A stretch of 64,000 nucleotides of DNA from Sediminicoccus rosea (GCF_033547095.1 NZ_CP137852.1:4923001-4987000); one strand, 5' to 3'. Positions 29,101 through 37,826 are shown, counted from the first letter of the stretch. Notes: generated by a model not told the origin, from the sequence alone. Translations and numbers: made by a program.

Positions 29101-30418
29101 CGCCCGAGGCGCGCAGCGCGGCGAGCCGCCCCACCACCTCCTGCACCGTCACCCCCGTCTCGCCCACCACGTCGCGCATGGCCGCCGCATGGCGGTTCAG
29201 CCGGCCGCGCAATTCGCCCAGGCGTTGCACCGCCGCCTCGCGCTGCGGCGGCACGGGGGGCGGCAGCGCGAGCGTCGCGCGCAGCTCGTCCAGCACCACG
29301 CGCTTGGACTGCTTCTCGCTGTGCAGCTCCAGCACGGCAGCACCCAGGCCGAATTGCTCGAGGCGCCGCTTCACCACTTCCAGCGCCGCGGCCTTCTCGG
29401 CCACGAAGATCACGCTGCGCCCATCCATCACCGCCTGCGCCAGGATGTTCACGATGGTCTGGCTCTTGCCCGTGCCCGGCGGCCCCTGGATCACCAGCGA
29501 ATGGCCGCGCCGCACCGCTTCGGCGGCAAGCGCCTGGCTGCCATCCACCTCCACCACATGATCGAGCTTCTCGACCGGGATGGCCGCATCCACATCCGCG
29601 TCGTCGGCGAAGGGTGGCGGCTCGGCCACCGCCTGTGCGCCATCCAGCAGGCGCTGCAGCGGCGCATGCGTCAGCAGCCCCGGATGCGCCGCGGGGTCGA
29701 GGTCGCGCCACATCAGGAATTTCGCGAAGGCGAAGATGCCGAGCGCCAGCGCATCCACCTCGACGCGCCAGCCCTCGCGCCCCTCGCCGAGGGCGGCCTG
29801 CATCCGCGCCGCCCAATCGGCCGGCCCCTCGCCCGCGAAATCCGGCAGCGTGATGCGGAAATCGGTGGCGAGCTTCTCGCGCAGCGAGAGGTTCTCCACC
29901 GCATCCTCCGGGCTCGCGCGCAGGCGGAAGCGGGTGCTCACGCCATCGCGCTCCAGCGTCGCGGGGATGAGAGCGAGGGGCGCCATCCGCTCCGTGGCCG
30001 GCGTGCCCGGGTCGCGCCAGACCAGCGCGCCGACGGCGAGGAAGAGGCTCGGCACGCCGCTTTCCTCGCGCGCGCTGCGCGCATCGGCCATCACATCCCG
30101 CAGGCGGCGCGTCAGCTCCTCGGGCGCGAGCGCGACGCGGAGCTGCGTGTCGCGCCGCCATTCCTCGCGCGTGGCGCTGCCGCTGGCCGTCACCACGCCC
30201 TCGGCGCGCTTGCGCCCCTTCGCCTCGCCCGCCACCGCCGCCTCGAAGCCGAAGCCCCGGCCGGCGGCCAGTTGCTGCACGACGAAGCCCGCATCCTCAT
30301 CCTCGATGCGGATCACGCCGCGCGAACGCCCCTGTGCCGGCAGGCTCAGCAGGCGGTTGCGGGTGGAGAGATCGATCAGCGCGCGCCGCGCTTCTTCCAG
30401 CTGTGCCGCGATGCTCAT
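26138..30418 (-). CDS. DUF4011-type superfamily 1 helicase with C-terminal nuclease-like domain
   Basis: 1426 residues. The N-terminal DUF4011-like part (about 1-200) precedes Walker A GPPGTGKSQT at about 311. After a 500-residue helical insert come MDEASQIEP at about 859, GDDKQMPPTRFF, WHYRSRHESLI, VQGDERDSI and ERRLNVLITRAKKR at about 1090, a complete SF1 set. Near 1190-1230, VEVDGADW, CARDRDRGRQ and a WSLDWL tail resemble the restriction-like MTES_1575 fold. The last 170 residues look like DUF3320. Proteins of this build are often found near defence genes. Its start overlaps the antiporter stop as ATGA. Confidence 0.85.
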   Translation of the reverse strand: MSIAAQLEEARRALIDLSTRNRLLSLPAQGRSRGVIRIEDEDAGFVVQQLAAGRGFGFEAAVAGEAKGRKRAEGVVTASGSATREEWRRDTQLRVALAPEELTRRLRDVMADARSAREESGVPSLFLAVGALVWRDPGTPATERMAPLALIPATLERDGVSTRFRLRASPEDAVENLSLREKLATDFRITLPDFAGEGPADWAARMQAALGEGREGWRVEVDALALGIFAFAKFLMWRDLDPAAHPGLLTHAPLQRLLDGAQAVAEPPPFADDADVDAAIPVEKLDHVVEVDGSQALAAEAVRRGHSLVIQGPPGTGKSQTIVNILAQAVMDGRSVIFVAEKAAALEVVKRRLEQFGLGAAVLELHSEKQSKRVVLDELRATLALPPPVPPQREAAVQRLGELRGRLNRHAAAMRDVVGETGVTVQEVVGRLAALRASGAVPPPFRLDPTGWDAARLRALREAARNLAASLGGARSPWRGVTAPLDAIAAQRLLAELPRAIRALAAAPGGVAEAEAALAAEALRAEAPMRPEDVPAAEARLADLRLLATPDPRWLPGALEVPGLAAAREVLAKPGGMLGFLDGGRRAAKASLAVALRDPEDGPALDALLTAQAAKARLGAGPDAATLEAQLAWMARHAAAFATPAVTEAQRAALAAWGVIRDATGLAPEASFAATAERLAAMAAEPEALSPWQAWARAEAMEPSLAPLAEALASGALPPDAAEGALDFAILEALLRMAMREHPGLAAFDGAAADRWVLDFRAADAARVRLARAEAAAIHAARVEALRNGEEAASLAFLRGEFERKRGHAPLRTLLSRAAPLVRKAKPILMLSPLSVAQFLANPHHATQPGFPLFDLLVMDEASQIEPVDALGAIARAKQVVVVGDDKQMPPTRFFQRMTEEVEEDAPEEETALAARDVESILGLANARGIPNAMLRWHYRSRHESLIATSNAEFYGNRLLVLPSPRPRSPSLGLSLVRVEGRFQGSANVVEARAVAEAVLRHARETPGDTLGVAAFSVTQRDAIAEAVEALRRESPETEAFFTAHPAEPFFVKNLENVQGDERDSIMISVGYGRGGDGKLAMRFGPLSNEGGERRLNVLITRAKKRCIVFSGIGAEEVDLERAKGRGVAALKTFLDFAAGGASLRVAAREGSAIAGLIGELIGQSGREAVPRVGLSGLFLDVAARGPQGFDLGVEVDGADWSGLRCARDRDRGRQMALEGMGWSLTRSWSLDWLNQPEAAAAKLRPALGLAAPVAAPVTAARLAPAYVEATLDKPPANRAELAGLIAAIVATEAPVHGDSIQERLRLLLGPAAPDAKGFPGALNEARLLHGITEASGFWFPEERGLVIARDRSAAAAHLRRPAMIHAEEVAAAARLVLELDPQADEEELAQGLARLLGLDPSAVPALAARVAILVGSGQLVLMRGA

Positions 30419-31983
30419 CCCAGCGCGTTCCTCAGGCGGTTCTCCTCGAAATCCAGCTCCTGGCTGAGCTTGGTCAGGAGGTCCTCGGCCAGCCCCTGCT
30501 CGGCCCGCAGCGTCAGGATGGCGGTGCGCGCGGCTTCCAGCCCCTCCAGCCGCACGGCACGGCGCGCGGCGCGCTCGGCTGCAACCGCGGCCCCGCCCTG
30601 GGTGACGCGCTTCAGATGGCCCGCGCGGTCCACATGCTCGGCCAGCAGGTCCTGCGCGATGGGGCCGTAGAGCACATCGCCCGCGCGGTGCCGGATGGCG
30701 CCCAGCATGGCCTCGGCGGCGACATGCCGCGCATGCGCCTCCTCGGGGTCGATGCCATGCGGATGCGGCTGCTGCACCAGGCCGAGGCGCTTGATCAGCC
30801 ATTCCAGCGTGGTGCCCTGCAACACCAGCGTGGCGAGGATGGCGCAGAAGGCGAGGAAGATGATGAGGTCCCGCTCCGGAAAGTTCAGCGGCAGCGCGAT
30901 GGCCGCGGCCAGCGAGACCACGCCGCGCATCCCCGCCCAGGAGATCACGACCAGATGCGACATGGGCGGCAGCGGGTCTTTCCGCTGAATGCTCGGGATC
31001 AGTCGCGGCAACGCCGCAGCCGGCAGCACCCAGATGAAGCGCGAGACGATGAGCGCGAACGAGATGACAAGCGCCAGCCCCGCCAGCTCCAGTGCGCCAC
31101 GGTCCCCCAGTCGGTTCACGATGTCATTCAGCTGCAGCCCGATCAGGATGAAGACCAGGGAGGTCAGCACGAATTCCACGAATTCCCACACCGCGCGCGC
31201 CTCCAGCCGGGTGCGGGCCGAGAAGACGCGATGCTGCGCCTGCCCCATCATGATCCCGGTGGTGACCACGGCCATGACGCCCGAGAGGTGCAGCGCCTCC
31301 GCCGCCAGGAAGGAGGCGTAGCAGGCGAGGAAGGAAAGCGCCGTCTCGAGCAGCGTGTCTCGCAGCCGCGCAATGGCCCAGAGCGTGCCGCGCGCCACAG
31401 CCCAGCCCATGGCGATGCCGCCCAGCCCCAGCAGGAGGAAGCTGCCCACCGCCTCATGCGGCACGAAGCTGCCGGCGGCCATGGCGGCGATGGCGAAGCG
31501 GTAGATGACGAGGGCGGAGGCGTCATTCACCAGGCTCTCGCCCTCCAGCACCGTCACGATGCGGCGCGGGAGGTTCAACCGTTGCAGCACGGCGGCGGCG
31601 GCCACGGCATCGGGTGGTGCCAGGATGGCGCCGAGTGCGATGGCGGCCGCCCAGGGCATTTCCGGGATCAGCAGCCGCGCCACCCAGCCGATCAGGAAGG
31701 CGGTAAAGAAGACGCAGCCCACCGCCAGCAGCAGGATGGGCCGCAGATTCCGCCGGAAAGCGTTCCAGTCGGTGCGGAAGGCGCTGCCCTGGAGCAGCGG
31801 CGGCAGGAAGAAAGCCAGCGCCAGTTCGGGGCTCAGCGAGATGTCCGGCAGGCCTGGGATGAAGGCGATGGCCGAGCCCGCGAGGATCAACACCACCGCA
31901 TAGGGCAGCCCCGCGAAGCGCGCCATGACGGCAAGCGCGACGCAGGCGGCCATCATGGCCAGGACGGCCTCGACGAGGGGCAT
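30415..31983 (-). CDS. Na+/H+ antiporter (CPA1 family)
   Basis: 522 residues: about twelve membrane segments (1-400) and a 110-residue cytosolic tail. The CPA1 motifs are clear: FFLPPLLQGSAF, APPDAVAAAAVL with the conserved aspartate, GESLVNDASALV with the ND pair, and the WAGMRGVVSLA segment. It exchanges sodium (or potassium) for protons across the inner membrane. The start overlaps the stop of a 52-residue membrane protein and the stop overlaps the helicase start, both ATGA. The tail is helical and charged and may be regulatory. Confidence 0.93.
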   Translation of the reverse strand: MPLVEAVLAMMAACVALAVMARFAGLPYAVVLILAGSAIAFIPGLPDISLSPELALAFFLPPLLQGSAFRTDWNAFRRNLRPILLLAVGCVFFTAFLIGWVARLLIPEMPWAAAIALGAILAPPDAVAAAAVLQRLNLPRRIVTVLEGESLVNDASALVIYRFAIAAMAAGSFVPHEAVGSFLLLGLGGIAMGWAVARGTLWAIARLRDTLLETALSFLACYASFLAAEALHLSGVMAVVTTGIMMGQAQHRVFSARTRLEARAVWEFVEFVLTSLVFILIGLQLNDIVNRLGDRGALELAGLALVISFALIVSRFIWVLPAAALPRLIPSIQRKDPLPPMSHLVVISWAGMRGVVSLAAAIALPLNFPERDLIIFLAFCAILATLVLQGTTLEWLIKRLGLVQQPHPHGIDPEEAHARHVAAEAMLGAIRHRAGDVLYGPIAQDLLAEHVDRAGHLKRVTQGGAAVAAERAARRAVRLEGLEAARTAILTLRAEQGLAEDLLTKLSQELDFEENRLRNALG

Positions 31984-32141
31984 CAGCGCCGCTTGATCAG
32001 AGCCGCGGCGATGACGCAGGCGGCGATGATCGCCACCGTCATCATCCCCTGGACGACGGTGTAGTTAGGCGCATCGGGCGCCACGAACCAGGCGGCCACC
32101 GCGCCACCCGCCATCATCGCAATCCGCAGCAGCCAGGTCAT
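31983..32141 (-). CDS. 52-residue two-helix membrane protein, hypothetical
   Basis: Starts at ATG 32141 behind GGAGGT with good spacing. The sequence has two hydrophobic segments (about 2-20 and 30-48) linked by a short VAPDAPNYT loop, and ends in KRR, so both termini are probably cytosolic. Its stop overlaps the antiporter start as ATGA. It may be an accessory subunit of the antiporter; nothing in the sequence identifies a family. Confidence 0.75.
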   Translation of the reverse strand: MTWLLRIAMMAGGAVAAWFVAPDAPNYTVVQGMMTVAIIAACVIAAALIKRR

Positions 32142-32205
32142 CGCGGCACCTCCGGTCACAGGATGCCACGGCATCCGCGCCGATGCCAACGCGATGCGCG
32201 TGTCT

Positions 32206-32730
32206 TCAGAGCTTGCGCTTGCCCAGGCCCACCTTGTCGTAGATCGAGTTGATGTGGTCCTTCACCGCCTGGGGGGTGTCGTCCCGCGCGGGGGTGTGGC
32301 GCCAGCCCAGCTTCTCGCGCGCGTAGTTCCCCATCACCTCGTCCTGGTCCGAAGTGCCGCCGCTGATGCCATAGGCGCCGACCATCTCATTGCCCTTGAA
32401 GACCGGCGCGGCGCCGCCCGAGATGAAGATCTTGCCGCCGGTGAAGACGGCCGCGTTGACCGCAAGCTGCGGGTTGCGCTCGCGCAGCCATTGCTGCGTG
32501 ACGAGGCCGTCCTGGAAGCGCGGGCTCATCGAGCGGAAGGCCGCCATGGTGAAGGCCTTGGCCGAGGCGGTCTCGGGCGTGATCCAGCCCGCGTCATCCA
32601 TCCGCTCCATCGCGATGAGGTGACCCTCCGGCCCCACCAGCGCGACGGAGACCGGCACCTGCATCTCCTCCGCCTTCTCCATCACCGCACGGATGAAGCG
32701 CCGGCACTCGGCGAGCTTCAGCTTGGCCAT
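32206..32730 (-). CDS. GlcG/HbpS family heme-binding-like protein
   Basis: 174 residues. The pattern VPVSVALVGPEGHLIAMERMDDA, then TAxxKAFTMAAF and GGAAPVFKGNEMVGAYGISGGTSDQDE, is characteristic of GlcG/HbpS/PduO-C proteins. Some members bind heme; others sit in glycolate, propanediol or aromatic catabolic clusters. No signal peptide is visible, so it should be cytosolic. It follows a Bug receptor gene by 19 bp on the same strand and probably shares its transcript. Confidence 0.88.
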   Translation of the reverse strand: MAKLKLAECRRFIRAVMEKAEEMQVPVSVALVGPEGHLIAMERMDDAGWITPETASAKAFTMAAFRSMSPRFQDGLVTQQWLRERNPQLAVNAAVFTGGKIFISGGAAPVFKGNEMVGAYGISGGTSDQDEVMGNYAREKLGWRHTPARDDTPQAVKDHINSIYDKVGLGKRKL

Positions 32731-32749
32731 GTTCCTGTCTTTCCTCGTC

Positions 32750-33709
32750 TCAGTTGTTGCGCGCGCCGGAGGCTTCCACCACCCGCGCCCATTTCGCGGT
32801 CTCCTCGGCGATCAGCCGCGCGAGGTCGGCGGGCCCGCCCTCCAGCACGTCGAAGCCCTGCGCCGCGAGTTGCGCCCGCGTCTCGCCCGTGTTCATCGCG
32901 ACCCGCACCGCCTCGGCGAGGCGCGCGATGATGGGTGCGGGCGTCGCGGCCGGCGCCATCAGTCCGAACCAGACGGCGCTGACGAAGCCCGCCAGCCCGG
33001 CCTCGATCATGGTCGGCAGCTCGGGCGCGGCCGCCGTCCGCGTGGCCCCGGTGGAGGCGAGGCCGCGCAGCCGCCCGGCGCGGACATGCTGGATCACGGT
33101 GGAGGCGGGCGAGAACATGACGCCAACGCGCCCGGCCAACAGGTCCGTCACCGCCTGACCGCTGCCGGGATAGGGCACATGCGTCATCCGCGTGCCCGTC
33201 ATCAGGTTGAACAATTCGCCCGAGAGATGCGGCGCCGTGCCAATGCCCGAGGAGCCGAAGAAGAGCTGCCCGCCACGCGCCAGCGCCACCAGTTCCGCCA
33301 CGTTCTGCGCTGGGACGGAAGGATGGACCACCAGCAGGTTGGGCACGCTGACCAGCGGGGCGATGGGCGCCAGGTCCCGCGCGAAGTCGAAGGGCAGGTC
33401 CCGCTGGAGGCTCGCATTGATCGTGTTGGCGACCGAGCCGAGGAAGAGCGTGTAGCCGTCCGGCGCCGCGCGCACCGCCTGCTCGGTCGCGATGTTGCTG
33501 CCGGCGCCGGGCCGGTTCTCCACCACGATGGATTGACCGAGCGCGGTGCCGAGCGGGGGTGCGATCACCCGCGCCGCCGCATCGGCCGCGCTGCCGGGCG
33601 GGAAGCCTAGCAGCAGGCGCGGCGGGCGGGCCGGGTATTCCTGCGCCTGCGCCAGGCCGGCCGGCAGGGCGGCGGCGAGGGCAAGGGCGGTGCGGCGCGG
33701 CAAGGGCAT
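32750..33709 (-). CDS. Bug/TctC-type receptor
   Basis: 319 residues with a signal peptide ending AQAQ before EYPARPPRLLL. The Bug marks are FPPGSAADAAAR, IVVENRPGAGSN and the ligand-cleft segment THVPYPGSGQA. This is a periplasmic carboxylate receptor; no permease genes accompany it. It is first in a pair with the GlcG/HbpS-like gene, hinting at a shared small-acid substrate (inference). The final residues GARNN end at the TGA on 32750. Confidence 0.9.
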   Translation of the reverse strand: MPLPRRTALALAAALPAGLAQAQEYPARPPRLLLGFPPGSAADAAARVIAPPLGTALGQSIVVENRPGAGSNIATEQAVRAAPDGYTLFLGSVANTINASLQRDLPFDFARDLAPIAPLVSVPNLLVVHPSVPAQNVAELVALARGGQLFFGSSGIGTAPHLSGELFNLMTGTRMTHVPYPGSGQAVTDLLAGRVGVMFSPASTVIQHVRAGRLRGLASTGATRTAAAPELPTMIEAGLAGFVSAVWFGLMAPAATPAPIIARLAEAVRVAMNTGETRAQLAAQGFDVLEGGPADLARLIAEETAKWARVVEASGARNN

Positions 33710-33784
33710 GGCGAGACTCCCGGGACGTGGCGCGATTCCCGCGCTCCGCCAGGGACTAGACCAGCGCCGCGCGCGAGCGTCCAG

Positions 33785-34060
33785 TCAGGCGGCTTCGCGC
33801 AGCGCCTCGCGCCGGGTCTCCGTCACGCGGAGCACACCGATCACCTGGCCGAGATTGCCGGCGACGAGATGCACCATTTCGGCCGGCATCGCCGCCATGC
33901 CGAGTTCCACGCGCAGCAAATCGCCCTCGCGCCGGGCCAGCATGTGGTCGGGCGTCAGGTCGCGCTTGGCGAAGGGTTGCAACAGGCAGGGCAGCATGCC
34001 GGGCTCGGCAAGGGCGTCCACGGTGAAAAGCACATCAGCGGTGCTGGGGGCGGTCGTCAT
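33785..34060 (-). CDS. Small ACT-like domain protein, hypothetical
   Basis: 91 residues from ATG 34060. The sequence reads as a single beta-alpha-beta-beta-alpha-beta unit: VLFTVDALAEPGMLPCLLQPFAKR, then a LLRVELGMA strand and a helix before VIGVLRVTET. This resembles the small ACT regulatory subunit fold (as in acetolactate synthase small subunits). No ligand motif is certain and no amino-acid enzyme is adjacent. An upstream in-frame extension to 34114 exists but lacks support. Confidence 0.6.
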   Translation of the reverse strand: MTTAPSTADVLFTVDALAEPGMLPCLLQPFAKRDLTPDHMLARREGDLLRVELGMAAMPAEMVHLVAGNLGQVIGVLRVTETRREALREAA

Positions 34061-34201
34061 CGGATGGGTTCCTGGAAAGGGGTGTCGCGAAGGCCCGGCG
34101 CGGCGGCGCGCCACGGCATCGCGGCGCGGATCAGCCGGCCGGGCGCGTAATTCGCGGAAAGGTCGCCATCAGGAACATGCAGCCAGGATGCACAGGCGCG
34201 A

Positions 34202-35356
34202 TCAGCGAAGCAAGGCCGGAAGCAGCGCATCGAGGCGCACCCGCCCCTCGGAGGTGGCGATGAGCCGGCCCTCCCGCCACTCCAGATACCCCTCCTCCAG
34301 GCAGGCCGCGAGCATGGCGGGGTCCACCGTGTCCACGAAGCGCAAGCCGCTGCGCGCCTCGATCCGCGCGGGATCCACGCCCTCGGCGAGGCGCAGGCCC
34401 ATCAGCAGCGCCTCACGTCCGCGATCGCGTTCGGAGAGGGCTTCCTCCTCCACCGCCGCATGGCCGGTCTGCTCCACGCGTATGGCCCATTCCTCAGGGC
34501 CGCGATGCCGGCGCGTCGCCCACATCACGCCCTCGCGCAGCAGGCGCTGATGCGCGCCCGGCCCGATGCCGAGATAGTCGCCATAGCGCCAATAGGCGAG
34601 GTTGTGCCGGCTCTCGGCGCCAGGCTTCGCGTAGTTGCTGACCTCGTAGGGAAGCAGCCCGAAGCGGCGGGCTTCCTCGGCCGTCGCCTCGTACATGCGG
34701 GCCGCGTCATCCTCCTCCGGCAAGGCGAAATCGCCGCGGGCGTATTGGGTCGCGAAGCGCGTGCCGGGCTCGATGGTGAGCTGGTAGAGGCTGAGATGAT
34801 CGGCCGCGAGCGCCAGCGCCTGGCGCAATTCCGCGCGCCAGCTGGCTTCGGACTGGCCGGGTCGGGCGTAGATCAGGTCGAAGGACAAGCGGGGAAAGAT
34901 CTCGCGCGCCGCCTCCAGCGCCGCGATCGCCTCGCCCACATCATGCCGGCGGCCCAGGAAGCGCAGCGCCTCCACATCGAGCGACTGCACGCCAAGCGAG
35001 GCGCGGTTCACGCCGGCGGCGGCGAATGCGCGCAGCTTGCCGATCTCCACGCTGGTCGGGTTGGCTTCGAGCGTGACTTCCATCCCTGGCTCGGCGTCGA
35101 ACAAGGCGCGCGCATCGGCGATGAGGGCGGCCACCGTCTCCGGCTCCATCAGGCTCGGCGTGCCGCCGCCGAAGAAGATGCTGGCGAGCGGCCGGCGGCC
35201 CAGGCGCGCCGCTTCATGCGCCAACTCCCGGCGGAGTGCGGCACGGAAGCGCGCATGGTCCACGCCGCCTTCCCGCACATGCGAGTTGAAGTCGCAATAG
35301 GGGCACTTCGACGCGCAGAAGGGCCAATGGATGTAGAGGGCGAGGGGCTCGGTCAC
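34202..35356 (-). CDS. hemW: Heme chaperone HemW (radical SAM)
   Basis: 384 residues. The radical SAM cluster motif CASKCPYC (Cys14, Cys18, Cys21) follows YIHWPFC, and GGGTPSLM, EANPTS and GVQSLD are typical of HemW rather than coproporphyrinogen oxidase HemN. HemW binds heme and delivers it to respiratory enzymes. The start is GTG at 35356; no ATG lies in frame nearby, and the start lies only 16 bp past the upstream lipoprotein gene stop. Confidence 0.93.
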   Translation of the reverse strand: MTEPLALYIHWPFCASKCPYCDFNSHVREGGVDHARFRAALRRELAHEAARLGRRPLASIFFGGGTPSLMEPETVAALIADARALFDAEPGMEVTLEANPTSVEIGKLRAFAAAGVNRASLGVQSLDVEALRFLGRRHDVGEAIAALEAAREIFPRLSFDLIYARPGQSEASWRAELRQALALAADHLSLYQLTIEPGTRFATQYARGDFALPEEDDAARMYEATAEEARRFGLLPYEVSNYAKPGAESRHNLAYWRYGDYLGIGPGAHQRLLREGVMWATRRHRGPEEWAIRVEQTGHAAVEEEALSERDRGREALLMGLRLAEGVDPARIEARSGLRFVDTVDPAMLAACLEEGYLEWREGRLIATSEGRVRLDALLPALLR

Positions 35357-35372
35357 GCGCCCATTGAGCCCA

Positions 35373-35954
35373 TCACCAGCGCCGATAATAGCCCCCATAG
35401 GGCCGGCCCCAGCCCCAGCCATATCCCCAGCCCCAACCCACGCGGGGCCCGACATAGACGCCGTAGGGATAGGGCGCGGGATAGACGGGGGGCGCATAGA
35501 CCGGAACCGGGACGCTCACCTGCAAGGGCTGCACGGTGTTGCCGTAGCTCGCCATGCATTGCGAATAGGTGACGTCGTAGCGGCCTTGCATGCTGAGATT
35601 GGTGTTCTGCGCCGCCCCCGCGCCCACCACGCTGCCGGCGATCAGGCCGGTGCCGGCACCGATCGCCGCGCCTGCGCCGGCATTGCCCGTGGCCGCGCCG
35701 ATCAACCCGCCCGCGACCGCGCCGACCGCCGTGCCGATCGCCGCCGAGCCGATGGCCGCCTGCGCCGGCGCCTGCTCGCTGTTCAAGCCGAGGCTGTTCA
35801 TCGCCGTCTGCTGGCAGAAGGCGTCCTCGCGCTGGAACTGCCCGAAATCCTTGCCCTGGGGCGGCATGGCGACGACGCTCGGGCCCTGCGGCGGCCCGAT
35901 GGTGCAGGCACCAAGGCCGATCGTCACCAATCCCAGGATCCAGATGCGTGTCAT
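35373..35954 (-). CDS. Glycine-zipper lipoprotein, hypothetical
   Basis: 193 residues. The signal ends in the lipobox LGAC, so Cys17 should carry lipid. A glycine-zipper region (about 70-120) alternates Gly/Ala every fourth residue, as in 17-kDa surface-antigen/glycine-zipper proteins that insert in membranes. The C-terminus is rich in Pro, Tyr, Gly and Trp (GWGWGYGWGWG then YGGYYRRW). Function unknown; probably outer-membrane associated. ATG at 35954. Confidence 0.8.
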   Translation of the reverse strand: MTRIWILGLVTIGLGACTIGPPQGPSVVAMPPQGKDFGQFQREDAFCQQTAMNSLGLNSEQAPAQAAIGSAAIGTAVGAVAGGLIGAATGNAGAGAAIGAGTGLIAGSVVGAGAAQNTNLSMQGRYDVTYSQCMASYGNTVQPLQVSVPVPVYAPPVYPAPYPYGVYVGPRVGWGWGYGWGWGRPYGGYYRRW

Positions 35955-36045
35955 GCCCAACCTCCGGGTGTCCTTTGGCCCGGAGATATGGCGGTTCCGT
36001 GGCGGGGTGCGAGGCCCCGAATTGTAACGCCCCAGTCCGGCGCGC

Positions 36046-36435
36046 CTACGCCACGCCGGGCGGCAGCAGCGAGACATGCGCGGCGACGATGCGCCACCCC
36101 TCGGGCGTCCGCAGCCAGGTGTGGCTCTGCCGGCCGATCCGGTCGCTCCCCTCGCGGCGGAAGCTGGTATTCGCCACGCCGAAATCCCGCCCATAGGTGG
36201 TGATGACGGTGCGGATCAGCTCCCGCGCCAGGCCCTGGCTGGGGCGCGCGGCGCGGAAGGCCGCGATCTCGGCATAGGAGAACAGGTTCTCGGTCACGCC
36301 GAAGCGCAGCGTGTGCTCGTTGTTGTAGAAGAGCTCGTCCAGCACGGCGACGTCATTGCTCACCAGCGCCTTTTCGTAACGGTAGAAGGCGGCGGAGACC
36401 TCCGCATGCACTTCGGGGATGTTGATCTCGTACAT
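36046..36435 (-). CDS. hpxZ: HpxZ-like (DUF3225) NTF2-fold protein
   Basis: 129 residues. [25 protein letters not shown] with later FGRxFxVANTxF-like and GRQSHTWLR segments fits the HpxZ/AtzH-type DUF3225 family, an NTF2/SnoaL-like fold. In other bacteria hpxZ or atzH travels with AtzG and AtzE amidase genes in oxalurate or cyanuric-acid breakdown. Here it starts 2 bp after the atzE stop, the third gene of that set. AtzH-type members can hydrolyse 1,3-dicarboxyurea; whether this one is catalytic is unknown. Confidence 0.82.
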   Translation of the reverse strand: MYEINIPEVHAEVSAAFYRYEKALVSNDVAVLDELFYNNEHTLRFGVTENLFSYAEIAAFRAARPSQGLARELIRTVITTYGRDFGVANTSFRREGSDRIGRQSHTWLRTPEGWRIVAAHVSLLPPGVA

Positions 36436-36437
36436 GG

Positions 36438-37826
36438 TCAGGCCTTCACGTCAGGGGCTTTGCAGACGCCGAGTTTCTCCAGCGCGGCGGCGACGCGGAA
36501 CAGTTTCTCCTCGGCCCAAGGGGCGGCGATGAGCTGCACGCCGATGGGCATGCCGCCGGGGGTGCCGAGCGCCGCCGGGTCAGCGATGGGCGCCGCGATC
36601 ACCGGCAGGCCGATGCAGGAGATCGGCTGGGTATAGACGCCGAGATTGGGTCGCACCGGGATCATCACGCCGTCCACCTCGATCATCTCCTGGCCGATCT
36701 TGGGCGCCACATAGGGCGTCGCGGGCGCGATGATGACATCCACCTCGTCGAAGAGCCGGAGCGCGCGGGCGCGATAGGCGGCGCGCACGCGCTGGGCCTG
36801 TTGCAGCCAATGCGCCGGCAGCAGCGCCCCGGCCAGGAAGCGATCCCGCGTCGCGAAGTCGAAATCCTGCGGCCGGGTGCGGAGGTTGGGCAGATGCAGG
36901 TTGGCGCCTTCGGCCATGGTGATGAGGAAGGCCGCGGCCCGCCCCAGCGCCGCATCCGGGATGGTCACGCCGCGCGTCGCGCCCAGCGCCTTGGCCACCG
37001 CCTCCACCGCCGCGAAGGCCTCGGCATGGCCGCCCTGCGCGAAGTGATCCCCCGCCACCGCGATCCGCAGATCGCCGATCCCGGGCGCCAACTGGACCGG
37101 CGCCTCGCCCACCCAATGCTGTGCCGGGTCCTCCGGGTCTTCGCCCTGGAGGGTGTTGTAGGCCAGCGCCAAGTCGGCCAGTTCGCGCGCGAAGGGGCCC
37201 AGATGGTCGAAGCTCGCGGCGAAGAGGAAGCCGCCCGAACGCGAGAGCCGGCCATAGGTCGGCTTCAGTCCCCAGATGCCGCAGAGCGAGGAGGGCACGC
37301 GGATCGAGCCATTCGTGTCGCTGCCGAGCGTGATGGGAACCAGCCCCCCCGCCACCGCCGCCGCACTTCCGCCCGAGGAGCCGCCGGCGATGCGCGTCAG
37401 GTCATGCGGGTTGTGGCAGGGGCCGAAATGCGCGTTCTCCGTGGTGAAGCCATAGGCATATTCATCCATGTTCAGCGCGCCGAGCATGACGGCGCCCGCC
37501 GCCTGCATCCGGCGCACCAGGAAGGCGTCGCGCGTCGCGGCGGGCGCATCGCGCTCGATCTTGGCGCCGGCGAGGGTGGTGATCCCCTCCAGGTCGAACA
37601 GGTTCTTCACGGCCACCGGCACACCGGCCATGGGGCCGGGGTCCTGCCCGGCCGCCACCTTGGCGTCCACCGCCGCCGCCTCGGCCCGGGCGCGGGCGGC
37701 GGTCACCTCGGTGAAGGCGTTGAAGCGCGGATCGCGCGCGGCGATGTCGGCCAGGCGCTCTTCCACCACATCGGCGGCGCGGCGCCGCCCGGCGCGGATC
37801 TCGGCCGCGAGGCTGCTGGCGCTCAT
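36438..37826 (-). CDS. atzE: AtzE-type amidase
   Basis: 462 residues, amidase-signature fold. The triad is visible: Lys74 in PVAVKNLFD, the cis-Ser at 150 in GGSSGGS, and nucleophile Ser174 in TNGSIRVPS. AtzE with AtzG hydrolyses 1-carboxybiuret in the cyanuric-acid pathway, and close relatives occur in oxalurate use. The start overlaps the stop of the 69-residue atzG gene as ATGA, matching the known AtzE-AtzG complex. It also resembles GatA, but the partners argue against that. Confidence 0.88.
   Translation of the reverse strand: MSASSLAAEIRAGRRRAADVVEERLADIAARDPRFNAFTEVTAARARAEAAAVDAKVAAGQDPGPMAGVPVAVKNLFDLEGITTLAGAKIERDAPAATRDAFLVRRMQAAGAVMLGALNMDEYAYGFTTENAHFGPCHNPHDLTRIAGGSSGGSAAAVAGGLVPITLGSDTNGSIRVPSSLCGIWGLKPTYGRLSRSGGFLFAASFDHLGPFARELADLALAYNTLQGEDPEDPAQHWVGEAPVQLAPGIGDLRIAVAGDHFAQGGHAEAFAAVEAVAKALGATRGVTIPDAALGRAAAFLITMAEGANLHLPNLRTRPQDFDFATRDRFLAGALLPAHWLQQAQRVRAAYRARALRLFDEVDVIIAPATPYVAPKIGQEMIEVDGVMIPVRPNLGVYTQPISCIGLPVIAAPIADPAALGTPGGMPIGVQLIAAPWAEEKLFRVAAALEKLGVCKAPDVKA

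Noticed and set aside
26429-30670. Very long open frame antisense to the helicase gene (about 1400 codons)
   Set aside because: In GC-rich DNA the complementary frame rarely meets a stop. Its residue make-up is His/Arg/Gln/Gly-rich with no domain, while the other strand shows a complete helicase motif set.
36438-37826. GatA (Glu-tRNA amidotransferase subunit) instead of AtzE
   Set aside because: The partner is a DUF4089-type atzG, not gatC, and hpxZ follows; no gatB is near.
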